DNA of 64,000 bases from Neoscytalidium dimidiatum. Its lineage: Eukaryota; Ascomycota; Dothideomycetes; Botryosphaeriales; Botryosphaeriaceae. Both the position numbers and the translations under genes were made by a program. The notes beneath the pieces are model-generated. The model saw only the letters and a list, made by a program, of their open reading frames with translations. It was not told the origin of the DNA and ran no database searches. This document shows positions 46,234 through 60,857 of the stretch, piece by piece (the first letter of the stretch is position 1; the number at the start of each line of letters is the position of its first letter). Location: contig CM074696.1 in assembly GCA_037367355.1 (NCBI GenBank), positions 1,736,001 through 1,800,000 on the forward strand, read 5' to 3'.

Positions 46234-48481
46234 TCATGCTATTACAGCACTGATGGGTGTTGCGGACGTGACACGTCTGTCAAGTAACTCAATGAAAGAA
46301 TCATTCTGAGCTGCCCTGAGCCGCCTTATTGCCAAAAAGTGCCTCGCTACCTGTCCATGCTCAAGCCTCGCAACAACAGTTTTTCTGTTTATTTCAAACA
46401 GGCGCAGAACACCTACATGTTCCAAAATCCGGATTTTCACAGTCCCCTGGCCTACGGAAAATGATTTTTGAGGTAGATTCCCGTCCAGCGCTGTCTGCAA
46501 GACAATGTGCGTACCGGGCCAGTCATCCCTTTGTCCGCCAGGTTCTTCTGCAATGTTTCTACAAAGAGTTTGGTGCAGACGCAGTTCCCGGGGAACGGCG
46601 AAATTCAAGGTGAGCTCAAGACAAGCAGTAGATGCTACAGCAAATGTTGCAGTTCTCGCAGTGTCCCGTAAAAGTTGACTCCACGGTGCCAAGGTCCCGG
46701 GAATTGGTAGGATATAAGAGCTTGACTGTGTCTCCCAAAGAATGCGTATCTGGCCCATGTTGTCAACACCAGTGCTTTCAAATCTTTCGATCGTCTTTAC
46801 AAGAATCTTTCGGAACACTGTGTGAAACGCCGTATCGTCTTTTTCCACTGCGCTATCTCTTGCAAATGCACCCTTCGTAAATGATGGTCGTAGACCATTT
46901 TCTTCGGAGGGTAATTTCCAGCAGGCTCTCGCACATCGCGCGAGAGCAGAGTGATCGCACTTGGTTCCTCCAGGATTTTGTTTTGTTAGAGTCTGATTCG
47001 CTATCCTTAGAGCATTCCACAGTGTGGTTCTCCGCGCGTTGCCGGTACATGCGCTGACCTCAAGCCCTACAGCCAATGACAAGGTATTTCGTTTGAACGT
47101 CTTTCGTAAGGCGATTCATACTCGAGGGGCATGATTGAGCCCCTTTCCGTTGCAATTCGATTCCAACATCTTTCTTCAGAACCATGAAAGCCCGTGTGAG
47201 ACTTGCCGAATAGTTTGACAGGACCCCAGAGATCATCAAAGTCAGATAGTGAAATACAAATGGAATATCCATGGGAAGGTCGGTTATCGAGCAGATCAAA
47301 CAGAGCATCCTTGCCTACCACCCAAGCTGGGCCGCCAATGTAATTATGCAAACAGCTGAGATCAAGGCGCCGAAAGCTGACTCCGAAGCCGAGATTTATA
47401 GAGTTGCACGATGCTGAGAAAACGGACTGATCGAAGGGACACACGTGGGACCCGCAATATGAAACAAGGCCAATTCTGATTATCGAGAAGGCCAACTTCT
47501 GAAGGTCTTGCAAGCTCTGGGTTGGATCCCCAAGCGAGAGGAATGGGAAAAGAGTCGAGACTCTGTTGACAAGGGCTCTCATCCAGCCAGACTCTCGCTG
47601 TATATTCGAAAGGTCATCAGCAATGAATGAGAGATCTCCTGGGGTTATTCGGCGGCAAATAGCCATTGATGGCCTAGTAGGATCTTGAACCAAGATATTG
47701 AAATGCTGCCTGGCACAGAAATATCTTGATAGAAGCAGTCGGAAAGCATCTGATGTATCCATAGGGTCTTGTGATCCATCTTGTGTTCTCTTCCCGAGAG
47801 CAATTGGCTCGTCCTTGCCAATAGCCGACCCAAGGCAATCTGCAGTATCCATTTCCAACTCTTCGAGGAATGCTGTTATGGCAAGTACGCTTAGCGCGGC
47901 GCTAGCGCCGCTGGGTAGTTTAGCTCCTCCGCTCTTTCAGACAGAACAAGGGCAGACAACGAATACAGATGCATACGAGTTTTTGCTCCAACAAATGCGA
48001 TATGCTTGGATGGTGCGAGAAGTGCATCTTGACGTTTTCGATTCGAGTCTCTTCCAGAAAGTCCTTTGAGAAACGCCTCTTCCTTGTTAGGTGACGACGG
48101 GAACGAGCCTCGAACGGCTGATCGCAAATCTTTGATCGATATCGAGAAGATGCCCAGGACCCTTTCAAGTGTGAGTATGCTCAGAACAACATTAGTAGGA
48201 ACAAGGAACAGAACTGCCGCGGCTAAGATATCGGGGCCGGGAAAAGAGGCAAAGTACATCCGAGCAATCCAGAGCAGAAGCGAAAGCCAGTAGGATAGTT
48301 GTATGTCAACATATTCCGATTTCCTTTGCTTCATGAACACCATGGGGAATGAGAAAGACTCATGAGGAGCGCAGCCTACATCAAAAAACATCGGCGGGTG
48401 GGATTTGAAAGGAGGTAGGATGTTAAGAACTCGACCTTTCCCCCCCCGCAAATGTGTCGACGATTCAAACTTAGTGCCCAT
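46234..48481 (-). pseudogene. Decayed fungal hypothetical gene (CTGNARR-motif family)
   Basis: Three minus-strand frames follow one another. 48481-47891 has hydrophobic segments LSYWLSLLLWIARMYFASF and DILAAAVLFLVPTNVVLSIL. 47858-47067 includes GPAWVVGKDALFDLLDN and SDFDDLWGPVKLF, ending in NEIPCHWL-stop. 47082-46234 contains LEVSACTGNARRTTLW. From memory of a multi-copy Pezizomycotina family of unknown function, about 100 residues normally separate the CHW and CTGNARR segments; here they overlap in different frames, indicating an internal deletion with a frameshift. The first junction might be an intron (donor GTATGC near 47964). Called a pseudogene, with the family identity being recollection. 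Confidence 0.55.
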
Positions 48482-50853
48482 TGTAGGTAAGGAGAAATAA
48501 GCTTGATAGTCAGACTATGATTTCTCTACACGCAGGCGTGGTCGTAGATAGCTATAGAAGTCGGGTGAAGCTGACATTCGGCGAGAGATGAGGGATATAG
48601 TGAAGCGGGGAAGGGGCAGCGTCAGCTTATGGCTGTCCAACTGTCCTTGCCCGGACTAGACATACAGCCTCATCGCCGATGGCATGCTATACAGATCACA
48701 GATATTAAGATTAGGCTCAGCCTATGTTTATGGTTTTCCTCGAGTCGAGTTGCTTGAGCTGATGCAATAGCCCACCCCTTAGCAAGCTGCATGAAAAGGG
48801 CCTCACAAGTACTGCATCGGTAATATTACCCACCCGTTGCGGGTATTGGGAGCTTGAAGTAGTTGCTTAGATGTGAATATGCCAAATATTGGCAGACTTT
48901 TACGTCTGAACGATTGATTCTGCCGCCCATCCTGTCCCGCATCAGCCTACCGGCGCAGAGTAATAAAGCCTATCACGTCGGCGTCATTTGCCTGTGGAGG
49001 GCTTGAGAACCCATAAGCCAATATGCGCTAAGCAGTATTTAGAATTAGAGTGAACCAAGCGGGGTTAATAAGCGATTTAACGCTGACTTAAGCCTCTTGC
49101 CACTTTTCCTCACGACCCTTCGCTTCGGCCTCCCAAGACCGCCACAAGTCATCAAGAAATCCCTCTACCAACGCCTTGTCGATGCTTCAACCACCAATAA
49201 AGCTCCTACGGAAAGCCACAGCCGGCCTCAAAATGCCTCCCAGAAACCTACGATTAATCATGCCGAAGTCACCCTCCACCTCATCCTTGCTTGTTAGCTA
49301 CCAAACAGATGATTTGATTGTTCCAAACCCAAGGATTTAGAAACGTGCCACAAAAGCCAAGCACCGCTGCCATCCGAGATTATCGGCAAGGCCGTCCTCG
49401 TTGCAATGTCGACAACTACCGTTAGGTTTGCGCAGCACTCCAGGCCTCGGATGCATTGAGACAGTTGCCCGAATTCAAGCTTGAACGTGTCGAGCAGCAG
49501 CCTGTCTTCACGCTTTCAATCGACTCGGCAATTTGAAGATTCGATAGACCGACTCGCGTGAGATCCGGGAAGAGGGGGCACGCGACTAGGCCCATAGGCC
49601 AGAGCAGTACCTGAGGCGTTCGCCCAGCCATTCGGACCTGACCGACCAAGGCCTGAAGAGCTCGCATTACGAAAGTTCCCTAAGAAAAGCAAAGAGCTCA
49701 GGGTCCAGACTTGAAGAGCTTCGCCAGCTTGCTCTGCTACGCTGTTGGCGCAAACTCTATCTCTTCCCGCGGCACAACACATGCCGGACTCGGTTTCCTC
49801 GTCCAACGCTCCTGAGTTTGCCATTGCGACACGAGGTCATAGCAATGTGGTGATCACTGTATCAACTTCCGGGCGCGGGATCAGCACGAATGAATTCGTC
49901 AATGCTCGCCTGGAGGATCCGTCTTGGAGTAACTCGGCTACGCAACACCAAGAAACTGCTGAGAGATAGGCGCCAGTGGCACAGACCGTGCGGAGAAATT
50001 CGTGACGCTGGCACTGAATTCGCAATGCGCCTCTACGCTCACGCAACGCCTGGAATACGCCTTTGCGCCAGGACCAGCTGCGTTGACAGAAAAATCATAA
50101 TGTTGGAGACTTTCTCGAGAATTTATCGATGTCGTTGCGACTTTCTATCGACCCTTGGTTCAGCTGTGCTTCCATTTCCGCGGAGTTGAGAGATGGCGGC
50201 GGAACCTGGCGAAGGTCGAACGATTCGCACGCTACAGTCTGGACTCAAGGACTAGACAGCATTTGCATCGTACTCACAAGCTACTGTGAGGCTTTATTGG
50301 TCTGGAGGGGTCTGATCTCGGCGTGGCTGGTGCAGCATGACAAAGGCACCAGCTGTCGAATCTCGTTTCGAAGGCGGTGCCTATTGGTCAAGTCAGCTAT
50401 TTTGGCAGTTTCTCGTTAATATGTGAAAAGGCGCAGAGCATCGGTTCTGTCATGTTTCAGCCGCCAAGACTAGCAGGACGCAGTTTTCGACGCGCCCCTT
50501 GGCAACCAAGCCATCCAAGCCGGACAGTTGCGGACAAGCGGACAGCACAAGAACATTGGCAACAGGCTAACGTCTGACGACATTTCACCTGAGTATTGCG
50601 CGTGCGAGCCGTTCCATTCTTTTTCTCCCCGTTTGCCCAATGTCTGCCAACGCTCCGTCGGCAGATTGCCCTACGACGCTCGGCCCAGACCGAGCCACCA
50701 AGAATACCGAGAGCCTGGGCACAATGTTTTTCCGCTGTCGTTCGACCTTGGATTTCGCCTGACTGCTTAAGGCTGAGAGGGGTTTAAAGATGGACTTGGG
50801 CCGTGAGACTTCCTTCAGGGTGTCTTTGTACCACTCGATCCAGTCCACTCAGC
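48482..50853. other. Gene-free region of about 2.4 kb upstream of the sulfate permease
   Basis: No coding segment with family-like sequence was found. A 66-codon plus-strand frame at 49097-49297 and other short frames are unsupported. The right end is the permease promoter. Confidence 0.5.
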
Positions 50854-53473
50854 ATGGCTTCACGCGGCAAGGACTTTGGCCGCGCCTTGGCCAGACCGCT
50901 TGGTATCCACGTCGATTACCGCCATGAACCAGACAGGCACGAGTACGCTTCCTTGCCCAGCGATGTTGACCAGTACTACGAGGAAGAGCCGACCGCGAAA
51001 GAATGGCTATTGCAATTCACGCCCACGCGTGCTGCCGCCACTCGCTACATCAGAAACCTTTTCCCATTTTGGAATTGGATTTTCCACTACAATCTGCAGT
51101 GGCTGACTGGAGATATCATTGCCGGTGAGCCTGAGACATGCACGAAGCTTGCATTGCTTATCTGACTTGGCTTGAAATTATCAGGCGTGACTGTTGGCTT
51201 TGTCGTCGTACCCCAGGGCATGGCCTACGCTCTGCTGGCCAAGCTGACGCCCGAATATGGCTTGTATACATCCTTTGTCGGCTTTTTGTTGTACTGGGCT
51301 TTTGCGACTTCTAAGGATATCACCATCGGTGTAAGTTCTGCCGCATATTTTGTTATGAGATGCCTCTGACATTTCCATTTTAGACAGTCGCTGTCATGTC
51401 TACCATCGTTGGTAATATCGTCATCAAGGTTCAAGACAAGCATCCCGATATTCCTGCGGAGCAAGTAGCAAGAGGACTTTCGCTCATCTCTGGAGCCATT
51501 CTCCTTTTTATCGGCCTTATCCGTGCCGGATGGATCGTCGAGTTCATCCCGCTCGTTGCCATAACATCCTTTATGACAGGAGCTGCTTTCAGCATTGCCG
51601 TTGGTCAGGTCCCTGCTATGATGGGTATCTCCGGAATAAACACCCGTGAGGCTACATACAAAGTCCTGATCAACACCCTTAAAAAGCTTGGGTCGACCAA
51701 AATCGATGCTGCTCTTGGTCTGACTGCCCTCTTTGCCTTATATTTCATCCGCTGGGTTTGCAACTTTATGTCTGAGAAACAGCCGAACCGTAAGAAATTT
51801 TGGTTCTTCCTATCGACTTTGCGAATGGCCTTCATTATCCTTCTGTATACAATGGTTAGCTGGCTCGCAAACAGGGGTATTGACAACGCGAAGGAGGCAA
51901 AATTCAAGATTCTGGGAACCGTCCCGAGAGGTGAGTGCTCTCTTCCACTTTCTGAAAGGCCAATATCTCATCAATCACAGGCTTCCAACATGCCGGTGCA
52001 CCTCACATTGATACTAGGCTTATCCGGGCTTTCTCGAGCGAACTACCAGCGGCTATCATCGTCTTGCTGATCGAGCACATTGCCATCTCCAAGTCGTTCG
52101 GACGGATCAACAATTACACCATTGACCCATCACAAGAACTGGTGGCCCTTGGTTTCACGAATGTGTTTGGTCCCTTCCTCGGAGGCTATCCAGCCACCGG
52201 CTCATTCTCCCGTACAGCGATTAAGTCCAAAGCCGGCGTTCGCACTCCCCTCGCCGGTATCTTCACGGCAGTTCTCGTTCTACTGGCCCTATATGCCTTG
52301 ACATCGGTCTTCTTCTACATCCCCTCATCGAGTTTGGCCGGTCTGATTATCCACGCCGTGGGCGACCTCATCACGCCGCCCGATGTCGTCTATCGCTTCT
52401 ACCAGATCTCGCCGCTCGAAGTCATAATATTCTTCGCTGGCGTCCTCGTCACCGTCTTTACGAACATCGAGAACGGTATCTATACCGCCATTGCCGCTTC
52501 TGCTGCAATCTTGCTCTTCCGACACGCGCGTGCCAAGGGTCTCGTCCTCGGCCGCATCCGCGTGCACTACCTCACAGATGCCGAACTACTCCGTCAGCGT
52601 ACGCATCCCTCGAACACCCAAACCGACCGCCCAAGCTCCTCTACCACACCCTCTGAGATCTCCGCCTCCGCCAACCCCATCGACGACGACCCCAGCTCCT
52701 CCCCCACCACCGTCGATGCCTACATCCCGCTTACACACCTCGACGGCTCCAACCCGGCCGCGACCCTCAACCCGATGCCCTACCCAGGCGTCATCATCTA
52801 CAAGCTCACCGACGGCTTCACCTACGCCAACCAAGCCACCTACCTCGACACGCTCACCTCCCTCGTCTTCGCGTACACGCGCCCCGCTCAGCTCAACTTC
52901 TACAAGCGCCTCGGCGACCGGCCGTGGAACGACCCGGGCCCGCGCCGCGGCCAGACCGTCGACCTCGAGCACGACCCGCGGCCGGTCCTCAAGGCCATCG
53001 TGCTGGACTTCTCGGCCGTCGCGCACGTCGACGTCACGAGCGTGCAGGGCCTGATCGACGTGCGCAAGCAGCTGGCGCGCCACGCCAGCCCGGGCGTCGT
53101 CGAGTGGCACTTCGCGGGCCTCGGCCGCCGCTGGACGAAGCGCGCGCTCGCAGCCGCCGGGTTCGGCTACACGGCGACGGATGCGGAGCACACGGACCTG
53201 GTCGGGAGCGAGGGCTTGTTCGCGGTGGCGGAGGTGGGCGGCGCGTCGGTCGAGGAGGTCAGGAACGTGGAGGCGAAGGCGGCGGTGGATGTTGAGCAAG
53301 GGATTGAGGAGGGCGCGGGCGGTGCGAAGAGGCTGGCGACGCTGTATGGTGTTAACAGGCCGTTCTTCCATATCGATGTGCCGGCGGCGGTTAGGGCGGC
53401 GGTGCGGAACGCGCGGAGGAGAGAGGATGCGGTCAGGACGGTGCATGTCGAGGCCGGTGGGAAGGAGGAGTGA
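50854..53473 (+). CDS. SulP-family sulfate permease, 818 aa
   Basis: SulP proteins import sulfate across the plasma membrane for cysteine and methionine synthesis. The sequence has the transporter core with multiple helices (GVTVGFVVVPQGMAYALLAK, the SulP signature region) and GYPATGSFSRTAIKSKAGVR. A C-terminal STAS domain follows (LDFSAVAHVDVTSVQGLIDV). The linker before the STAS part is Ser/Thr/Pro-rich. Exons are 50854-51124, 51185-51330, 51384-51930 and 51981-53473, in phase for 819 codons. The STAS-coding half is strikingly GC-rich compared with the core. It resembles the fungal SutB/Cys-14/Sul1-type permeases; which one cannot be told. It is usually under sulfur repression, but no regulator site was identified. 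Confidence 0.9.
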
Positions 53474-53632
53474 GGGTCACGCTTTTTAATGATTGTGCTT
53501 TCATGATAGACGGTTGCGCTGGCATGATAGGTTGATACGGTTGCACGGGAGGCGACAACAAGAGATCATCCTTCGCTTCACAGGAGAGTTGTCTACTCAG
53601 AAGGAACGACTCTCAAATGAAGGTTCACGGGA

Positions 53633-53705
53633 AGTTGAAGCAGTCATCTGAATATAGATATCACTAACTTGATACGACATTGATGCCTGGATGACTGCTT
53701 CAACT
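53633..53705. repeat. Palindromic repeat copy (perfect 16-bp arms)
   Basis: AGTTGAAGCAGTCATC (53633-53648) and GATGACTGCTTCAACT (53690-53705) are exact reverse complements with a 41-bp spacer. This is the best-preserved copy in the window. Confidence 0.85.
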
Positions 53706-54330
53706 ACCGATGCAAAAGGTGTTGTGGCATAGAACGTGATTTCTTCTGCTACTTGCTGTTGATTGCACGATATTTTCATAATATAGAAAAATATTGATTT
53801 CTCAGCTAGAATGCATAAATGTATAACTGTATCAGCTTATACATATATCATTATATCTTATGCTACGATAGACATTTGGGATTGATCCTGCGATTAGGAG
53901 CGGAGGTGTGACACAGAGTGAGGCCCTTTTCCTGGACGTTTTTGAGATGATCAAGCGATGGTCTGGTATATTACAGAGTCCTCTCCTTTGTATGCCGTTA
54001 TTTTCCTGCGTCATCCATGGGTGTTCGGCGCCAAGTTCAGCCAATGACTGTAACCCAAGTGTTGGACATTATCTCTCGCATCTCATGTGAAACTTGTGAT
54101 ATATGCAGGAGAACATGTTCCTATAGTCTTCACACACGCGTTACGGTAGCCGCCGACATAAGCGCCCAAGGCATTGTTCAGACGTCGTCGGGGAATTCCG
54201 TCATCGCATGCTTCAAGTCCTCGTCCAAAGACGTCACCGTAGTAGGTGGCAGAAGAAAAAAGATCTCCGCCTTGCGACAGAACGTTTCGATGACATAACC
54301 ATAGGATCCTCTTATATATGATCTATAGCA

Positions 54331-54403
54331 AGTTGAAGCATTCGTGCGGATGTAGAAGCGGGAAGGGGGTTGTAACATTGACGTCAGGACGACTGCTTCA
54401 ACT
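54331..54403. repeat. Palindromic repeat copy
   Basis: AGTTGAAGCATTCGT (54331-54345) pairs with ACGACTGCTTCAACT (54389-54403), 14 of 15 positions. The total length of 73 bp equals that of the copy at 53633, and the right halves share the ACATTGA ... GG-GACTGCTTCAACT order. Confidence 0.8.
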
Positions 54404-57002
54404 GCCTCTGCCAACTTTTCCCTCTTGTAGTTCGAAAGAGTGAATCCTCCAGCCACTCGCTGTGTCACGGCGCGCGAAGCTCCTCGAGACAGCAACGAGG
54501 AAAAAGCGGGACGCAGCCCACAAAACCATTCCGGATAAAGTCTTCGATACGATAGATCCACAGGGACCAGACGGCCGCCACAGACGTGTGTGATCACGAC
54601 GTTCCCCGTCGACGATCCCAAGCTGCGGACACGGATACCGGGAAGCGCGCGCGCTCCTCGCATGAATATGCGCATCATTCCCATAACTTCCATCCCTCCC
54701 ATCATCGCCCTTCCTCATGGAACAGAACAAAGAATGGGGGGTCTGAAGAGGGGGAGATGTGGAACGCACATCATCGCCCCCGACTATCAAACGGCGCTTG
54801 TTGCGGGTCGTGTCTCAGCTGCGCGTTCCGATCACCCACGCTCCACCGGCTAGCTCGTCACCGTGCCTTGTAGAATGTTCCCAAGAACATCCGAACGAGG
54901 AAAGAACTCACGCGAAAACAAAAAACCAAGAACGTGCGCTTACAGGCGCATACGGTGTGGGTCGGGCGGACAGCGATGTTTGACAGTTGGGGCAAAGAAA
55001 CCGCGGTTGAGGGTCCTGCGATATGGGACTGTCGTTTGGCAGCTATAACGCATATCGTTTTAACGCTATATTCCCGCTCGTGGAGGCCCCGCGGGGATTA
55101 AAGAAGAAGAAAAGGGACCTCAAAGGCGTTGCAACGCCACCGCCGCCACAGTGCCCCTCCCACCCTTTCGTACTCGCTCCATGAGATCCGAGATGCGACG
55201 CGACGATGTGCAGGCAAGACGGACAAGCATGTGAAAAATAAGACCTAGATTTTAAGCGTATGCGTCCTTTGCGTGCGCGCGTCCCCTAAGTGGGCCCGCT
55301 TCCCCCGCGGACGATGCTCGGATTTGCGTCCATCGTAGGAGGCGCGGCGCTCTTTAGTGGGTCAGCCGTTTGACGTTGGAGATCCTGGCCCCCCTTCTTC
55401 CTCTCTGAAAATAAGAAAGAGGCTGTGGCGCAGTAGGCGTTGTGGTCCGTACTCGTGATATGCAGAGGGGAAGATTGGAGAAAAGCACGGTCTTATTGCA
55501 CCATCCTACTATACTCAACATTTCTCAATGCGACCTTCCAATGGCGCACAAGGAGGCGGAGATGAGGAACCCGCATACGAAGTGAACATCCATCTGCAAA
55601 GGGAATGGAAATCTGCCCGTGACTCAAAGCATCGAGGAAAGACAAGGAGAGAAGAAGCTCGGCCAAACCCTCAACCCAACACGGCGGCGTGGAGACCACT
55701 CCTCCTCCGACCATCCAAGCGAACCACGACGTATGGAAACCCAAGAAACAACTGTCAATTGCCTCTCACGCGCACGTCTTGTCTGTCCCCCACATTTGTC
55801 AAAAAAGAAGCTCTTCCGGTCGCACAGGCCACCTCATCCAGCCTAGCCCCAAATTCCTGCGTATACCACAAACGCCTCCTCGCTCGCCCCCATTCGGGTC
55901 ATGAAACAGGTACACCCGACTCCAATAAATTGCGGCTCTCCTAAAACGGACCGTCCACCTTACCCACCTTCCCCTCACGTCGAGTTAGAACGATATTGAT
56001 CCGGGGGGTCTCAAGGCGATCCACCCGGAATAAAAGATATGACTTGCAGGACAAATGAACGTCAAACGGCACGAGAGCAAGGGAAATCCCGTGCGGACCT
56101 TACTCAGAACCTCTTCGAACGAGGGCCAGTAAAGCTTATTTAAATTGAAAAAAAAAAAAATAGAGAGACGGTATTGTATCCAGGATCTCGCCCCTCAACG
56201 GTCACCCTGCCGCCAGCGTAGGCACATTCGGGCCGGAGCTCCCGAATGCAGGGCAGAACGGCAAAAGAGCGGCCGTAGAGTTCTTTGCCGATATTCTAGA
56301 TTTGTCTTCCATCGACATTTTTGGCTTCCCGTCTCCCGATCTGTTAGCCTTTTTTTTTTTTGTGCCTAGACGTGCGTCGGCCAATGTACGTGACACATAT
56401 CCCGTCTCTTATCACGGAGGTTCCGCCTCTTGGCGAAAGTTCTTTGCGTTGCTTGTTTGTACTCCCGCTGCGGCTCGGCGGAAGCATGTTGAGTAGGGTT
56501 GGCACTGAATACGAGGCACACCAACGGATTTGCGATTTGAGTAGAATAGATGGTTGCTCAAAAGCTACGACGTGTGCCAAACGTAACGGAGGCATCCGAT
56601 GTTGCGCCGAGTCCCTATTTGAAATGCATGTGTTAGAGAGGGCGGTTCGTTAGCATCGTAGATAACAAAGTTTCGCTAGTAGGAAAATTAGATACATCAC
56701 ATGTGGCTGCTCGGAGAGAATAGGCGGACCACAATTAGACATCTTGGCATCTTGTCTATACGAAGCAATTCGCCATTCATGTAAATATTGGACTGGGGAT
56801 TTGCGTGACGTTTTCAGAGGACTTGATCGCGTTTGAGCCGGATGCGTTCGAGATTTGTAGATCCATGCAATGGTCATATCCGTTCTATCGCCACCGAAAA
56901 CCCTAGATGCGAAGTGATATAGAGAAGAGAATAATCAAAAATCCAGAAACTTTTTCCCGGTTGACTCCAAACTCGTTTCAAGAACCGACTGAGCACCCAT
57001 GC

Positions 57003-58258
<1,256 letters not shown>

Positions 58259-59511
58259 GGAGACTAGAGTATGCTGTCAAGAGTAGTGAACAGGTGTAGT
58301 TTGGGCGATTGCAGGCGGGGCGGTGTTGGTTGAGGCTGAAAGAAAAAGTAGTGAGTCAACTGTTGCCCGGCCTGAGCTGAGAGGAATAATTTGGGCGGGC
58401 GGTCAAGCGTAGGGCGCCGGAATCGCGGGAGCGCGCCCCGCCGGTCCTGGGCTTGGTACGCTGCCGCCCCGATTACCTCAGGCTCTCTCGTATTGTAATA
58501 ATGCCTCGAACAGACGGCACCGCCAACTGCATGAATTAGCGGTGCTGTTGCCCGCGGGTGCATGGCGCTCGTGTAATTACCGGCGCGCATGATTTGAAAG
58601 GACACAAATCCGATGGTCCGATAAGCGCTGTCGATCTGAGCTGTTTCTGCATCCGTTCCGGCTATCAACCTTCGTCGATTGAGTTGCGTCGACTGCTTGG
58701 CAAGGAGTAACATGGCGGCGGACAGCGTTGAATACGGACTGCAGGGTGTGGTAAAAAAAAAAACGGGCGAGGGCAAGCGGTGCGGCGGCCGCATTGTGGC
58801 ATGGTGCCCCGTAGCCCTGTGGAGCGCGGGAGGGCCAGCTGCGAACTACGTATGTCACGGCGGTACCAGCCACAGCGGCCTGGGTTGGCATCGAGCCAGG
58901 CACGGCTATCTGCTAATCACGTCCCGCGCGTGTCAGCAAGTGTGGCTTCTCCCCTACATCACCTGCTAGCACCAGGGCGCACCAGGGTCGCAGCTAGGCA
59001 TGACCCGGCGGCGGACGCACGCTGCCAGGCAAAACAGATGAACAAGGCAGCGTTTCTGCGGCATGAAGCCGGTTCGCCAACCTCCCTCGCGCATTAGACA
59101 CGCGTGCGCCCAGCGCCACGCGATGAAGGCCGCTGCGCTGTGTGGAGGAGGGCCCGCGACCGGAAGCTGGCCGGCCGGCAGGGGAGCTGTGCTTAGGCTG
59201 CCGTCCGTGCACAGGCGGTTTCAGCGTCCCGGGCCTTCGAAGCTGCTTGACGTCCATCCTGCCAATCCCCAGCATCCAAGCCATCGCGCCCCGCGCCTGC
59301 AGCCTGCCTGGACGAGCCCAGTGACTTCTCCTGAAACCCTTCCACGGCCCCAATCCCCCGACTCAGCAATACGCCCGTCGCCCTCACACAATGATGCGCC
59401 CGAACCTTATATCGTGAGCTTAGACGCCCACGCTACCGTCACTATTCCCACACCAGGCGCCGCCCAAGCATTTAACCCCAGCCCACCCAACTGCGAACCC
59501 CAAACATCGCC
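58259..59511. other. Divergent intergenic region
   Basis: About 1.25 kb between the DAHP synthase start and the next plus-strand start, GC-rich. No gene or RNA recognised. Confidence 0.5.
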
Positions 59512-60398
59512 ATGTTCCAACTGCCCCAGCGGATGGCGCTGAAGCGTCACCGCGAAGACGACGACGACGACGACGAACCTCAGCCCCACCACCGCTTTGA
59601 CAAGGTGCGTTGCCGCCGACTGCCGCTGCCGTACACGCCTGCGGCTGGGAACCATCACCTAGTAACAAGACTCTACAGAAGCATCGCACCGACTCAGCCT
59701 TCCCGCCGCCGCACGACCACTTCTTTCCGCACAAGAGCCTCAGTTTCTCGCAAAACCGCGCGAATTCGCCATGCCTGCCTGCCCTCACTCCGGGCCATTC
59801 CGACGAGTCCGGCTGCGACTCGCCCGAGCTGCCTGCCTATGCCGACACCGATATGGATGACTGCGTGGAGGATGACTACGGTGCTCTTCGCTCCAATCCA
59901 AACTCTCCCGCCGTGCCATTCATGCTGCCCGAACGCCGAAACCCCCGCCAACAGCAGTCCGACCCAAACACCGGCCGGATACCCACCCCCATTTACGGCC
60001 ATTTCCCACCCAAGATCACCTCGAACGAACCGAGCAACATCCGAACCACAACACTCGAGGAGCTAAGAGCTGCATCTGCCAGTGCCCGGCGTAGCATGGC
60101 CCAACGAGATGTTGGCCGTGACATGCCCTCGCCCATCAGTGAAGACGATATGGCTGTGACGCCCACGACACTGACCGGCAACCGGCTCTCCAGGCTGCAC
60201 TTCTCGGGTCGGAGCGACGACGGCATGGACATGGACTCTCCGACGCTCGAGTCTCACCGCAGCGCCGAGTCCAAGCCGGGTCGGTCAAGGAGCGGGGCGA
60301 TCACTGGCAAGAAGAAGTTTCACATGGGCTTCCGCGAAGATTGTCCCAAATGCCAGGCAAGGGTGCCTGGCCACAACGCGCACTTCCTACCCTCTTGA
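59512..60398 (+). CDS. Conserved fungal protein with C-terminal CxxC motif, 270 aa
   Basis: The protein starts MFQLPQRMALKRHREDDDDD and continues with a long Pro/Ser/Asp-rich, probably disordered middle. It ends in GKKKFHMGFREDCPKCQARV followed by PGHNAHF. The C-terminal CPKC with nearby His residues could bind zinc or mediate an interaction. Exons are 59512-59604 and 59679-60398, joined in phase 0 (DK-KHRTDSAF). ATG 59533 (MALKRH) is an alternative start. I have seen similar C-terminal motifs in other filamentous fungi but know no function. It is divergent from the DAHP synthase gene. Confidence 0.7.
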
Positions 60399-60857
60399 GT
60401 CGGCGGTGCGGCACGATAATATGCGAAGTATATGTTATACGACACTACAGAGGACATGGCGTCGGCGTTACGGGTCACTTTCTGCACACCAGTCCGGTCT
60501 TTCAAAGGTCGAGAAGATAAGGTTCTATAAGATCAAGACAGTCGCATGGGCAGGAGTCAATCGATTCTTTTTAACTTCCGTTTAACACGTGTCGAAAATT
60601 TTCTTTCGTTTTCTTTCATCATTCTTTGCATGCTCATGAACGCAATTTGGAATAAGATGCACACGGGCCGATTGGCAAGAGAACCCCTGTTGGTCCTAGG
60701 GCAACTGTGCGGACTAGTAAGCGGTTTCATCTTCCCTTCCTGCCAAGATGACTTTTTTTTTTTTCTTCCCACTCAATTCATTATCATATCCCTATCTATA
60801 GTCTATGCATGCTATTGCAGATTCGGTTATCGATCCGCCAATCCCCTTTTTCCTTAT
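60399..60857. other. Convergent intergenic region
   Basis: About 460 bp of 3' flanks with a T-run at about 60751-60762; nothing else seen. Confidence 0.5.

Larger units (their letters stand above)
53474..57002. other. Gene-free region of about 3.5 kb with two palindromic repeats
   Basis: No supported gene. The left third contains two palindromic repeat copies; further right there are A- and T-runs near 56146-56159 and 56349-56359 and GC-rich low-complexity sequence. Several 60-180-codon frames here lack family-like sequence. Confidence 0.5.

Noticed and set aside
47896..47911. Perfect 16-bp palindrome GCGGCGCTAGCGCCGC
   Set aside because: It sits in the decayed hypothetical gene, is a single GC-rich occurrence, and needs no special explanation.
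48482..50853. Several 60-120-codon frames upstream of the sulfate permease
   Set aside because: Overlapping frames on both strands without conserved motifs or splice partners.
55426..55437. tRNA A-box-like TGGCGCAGTAGG
   Set aside because: No B-box at the proper distance and no foldable acceptor stem.
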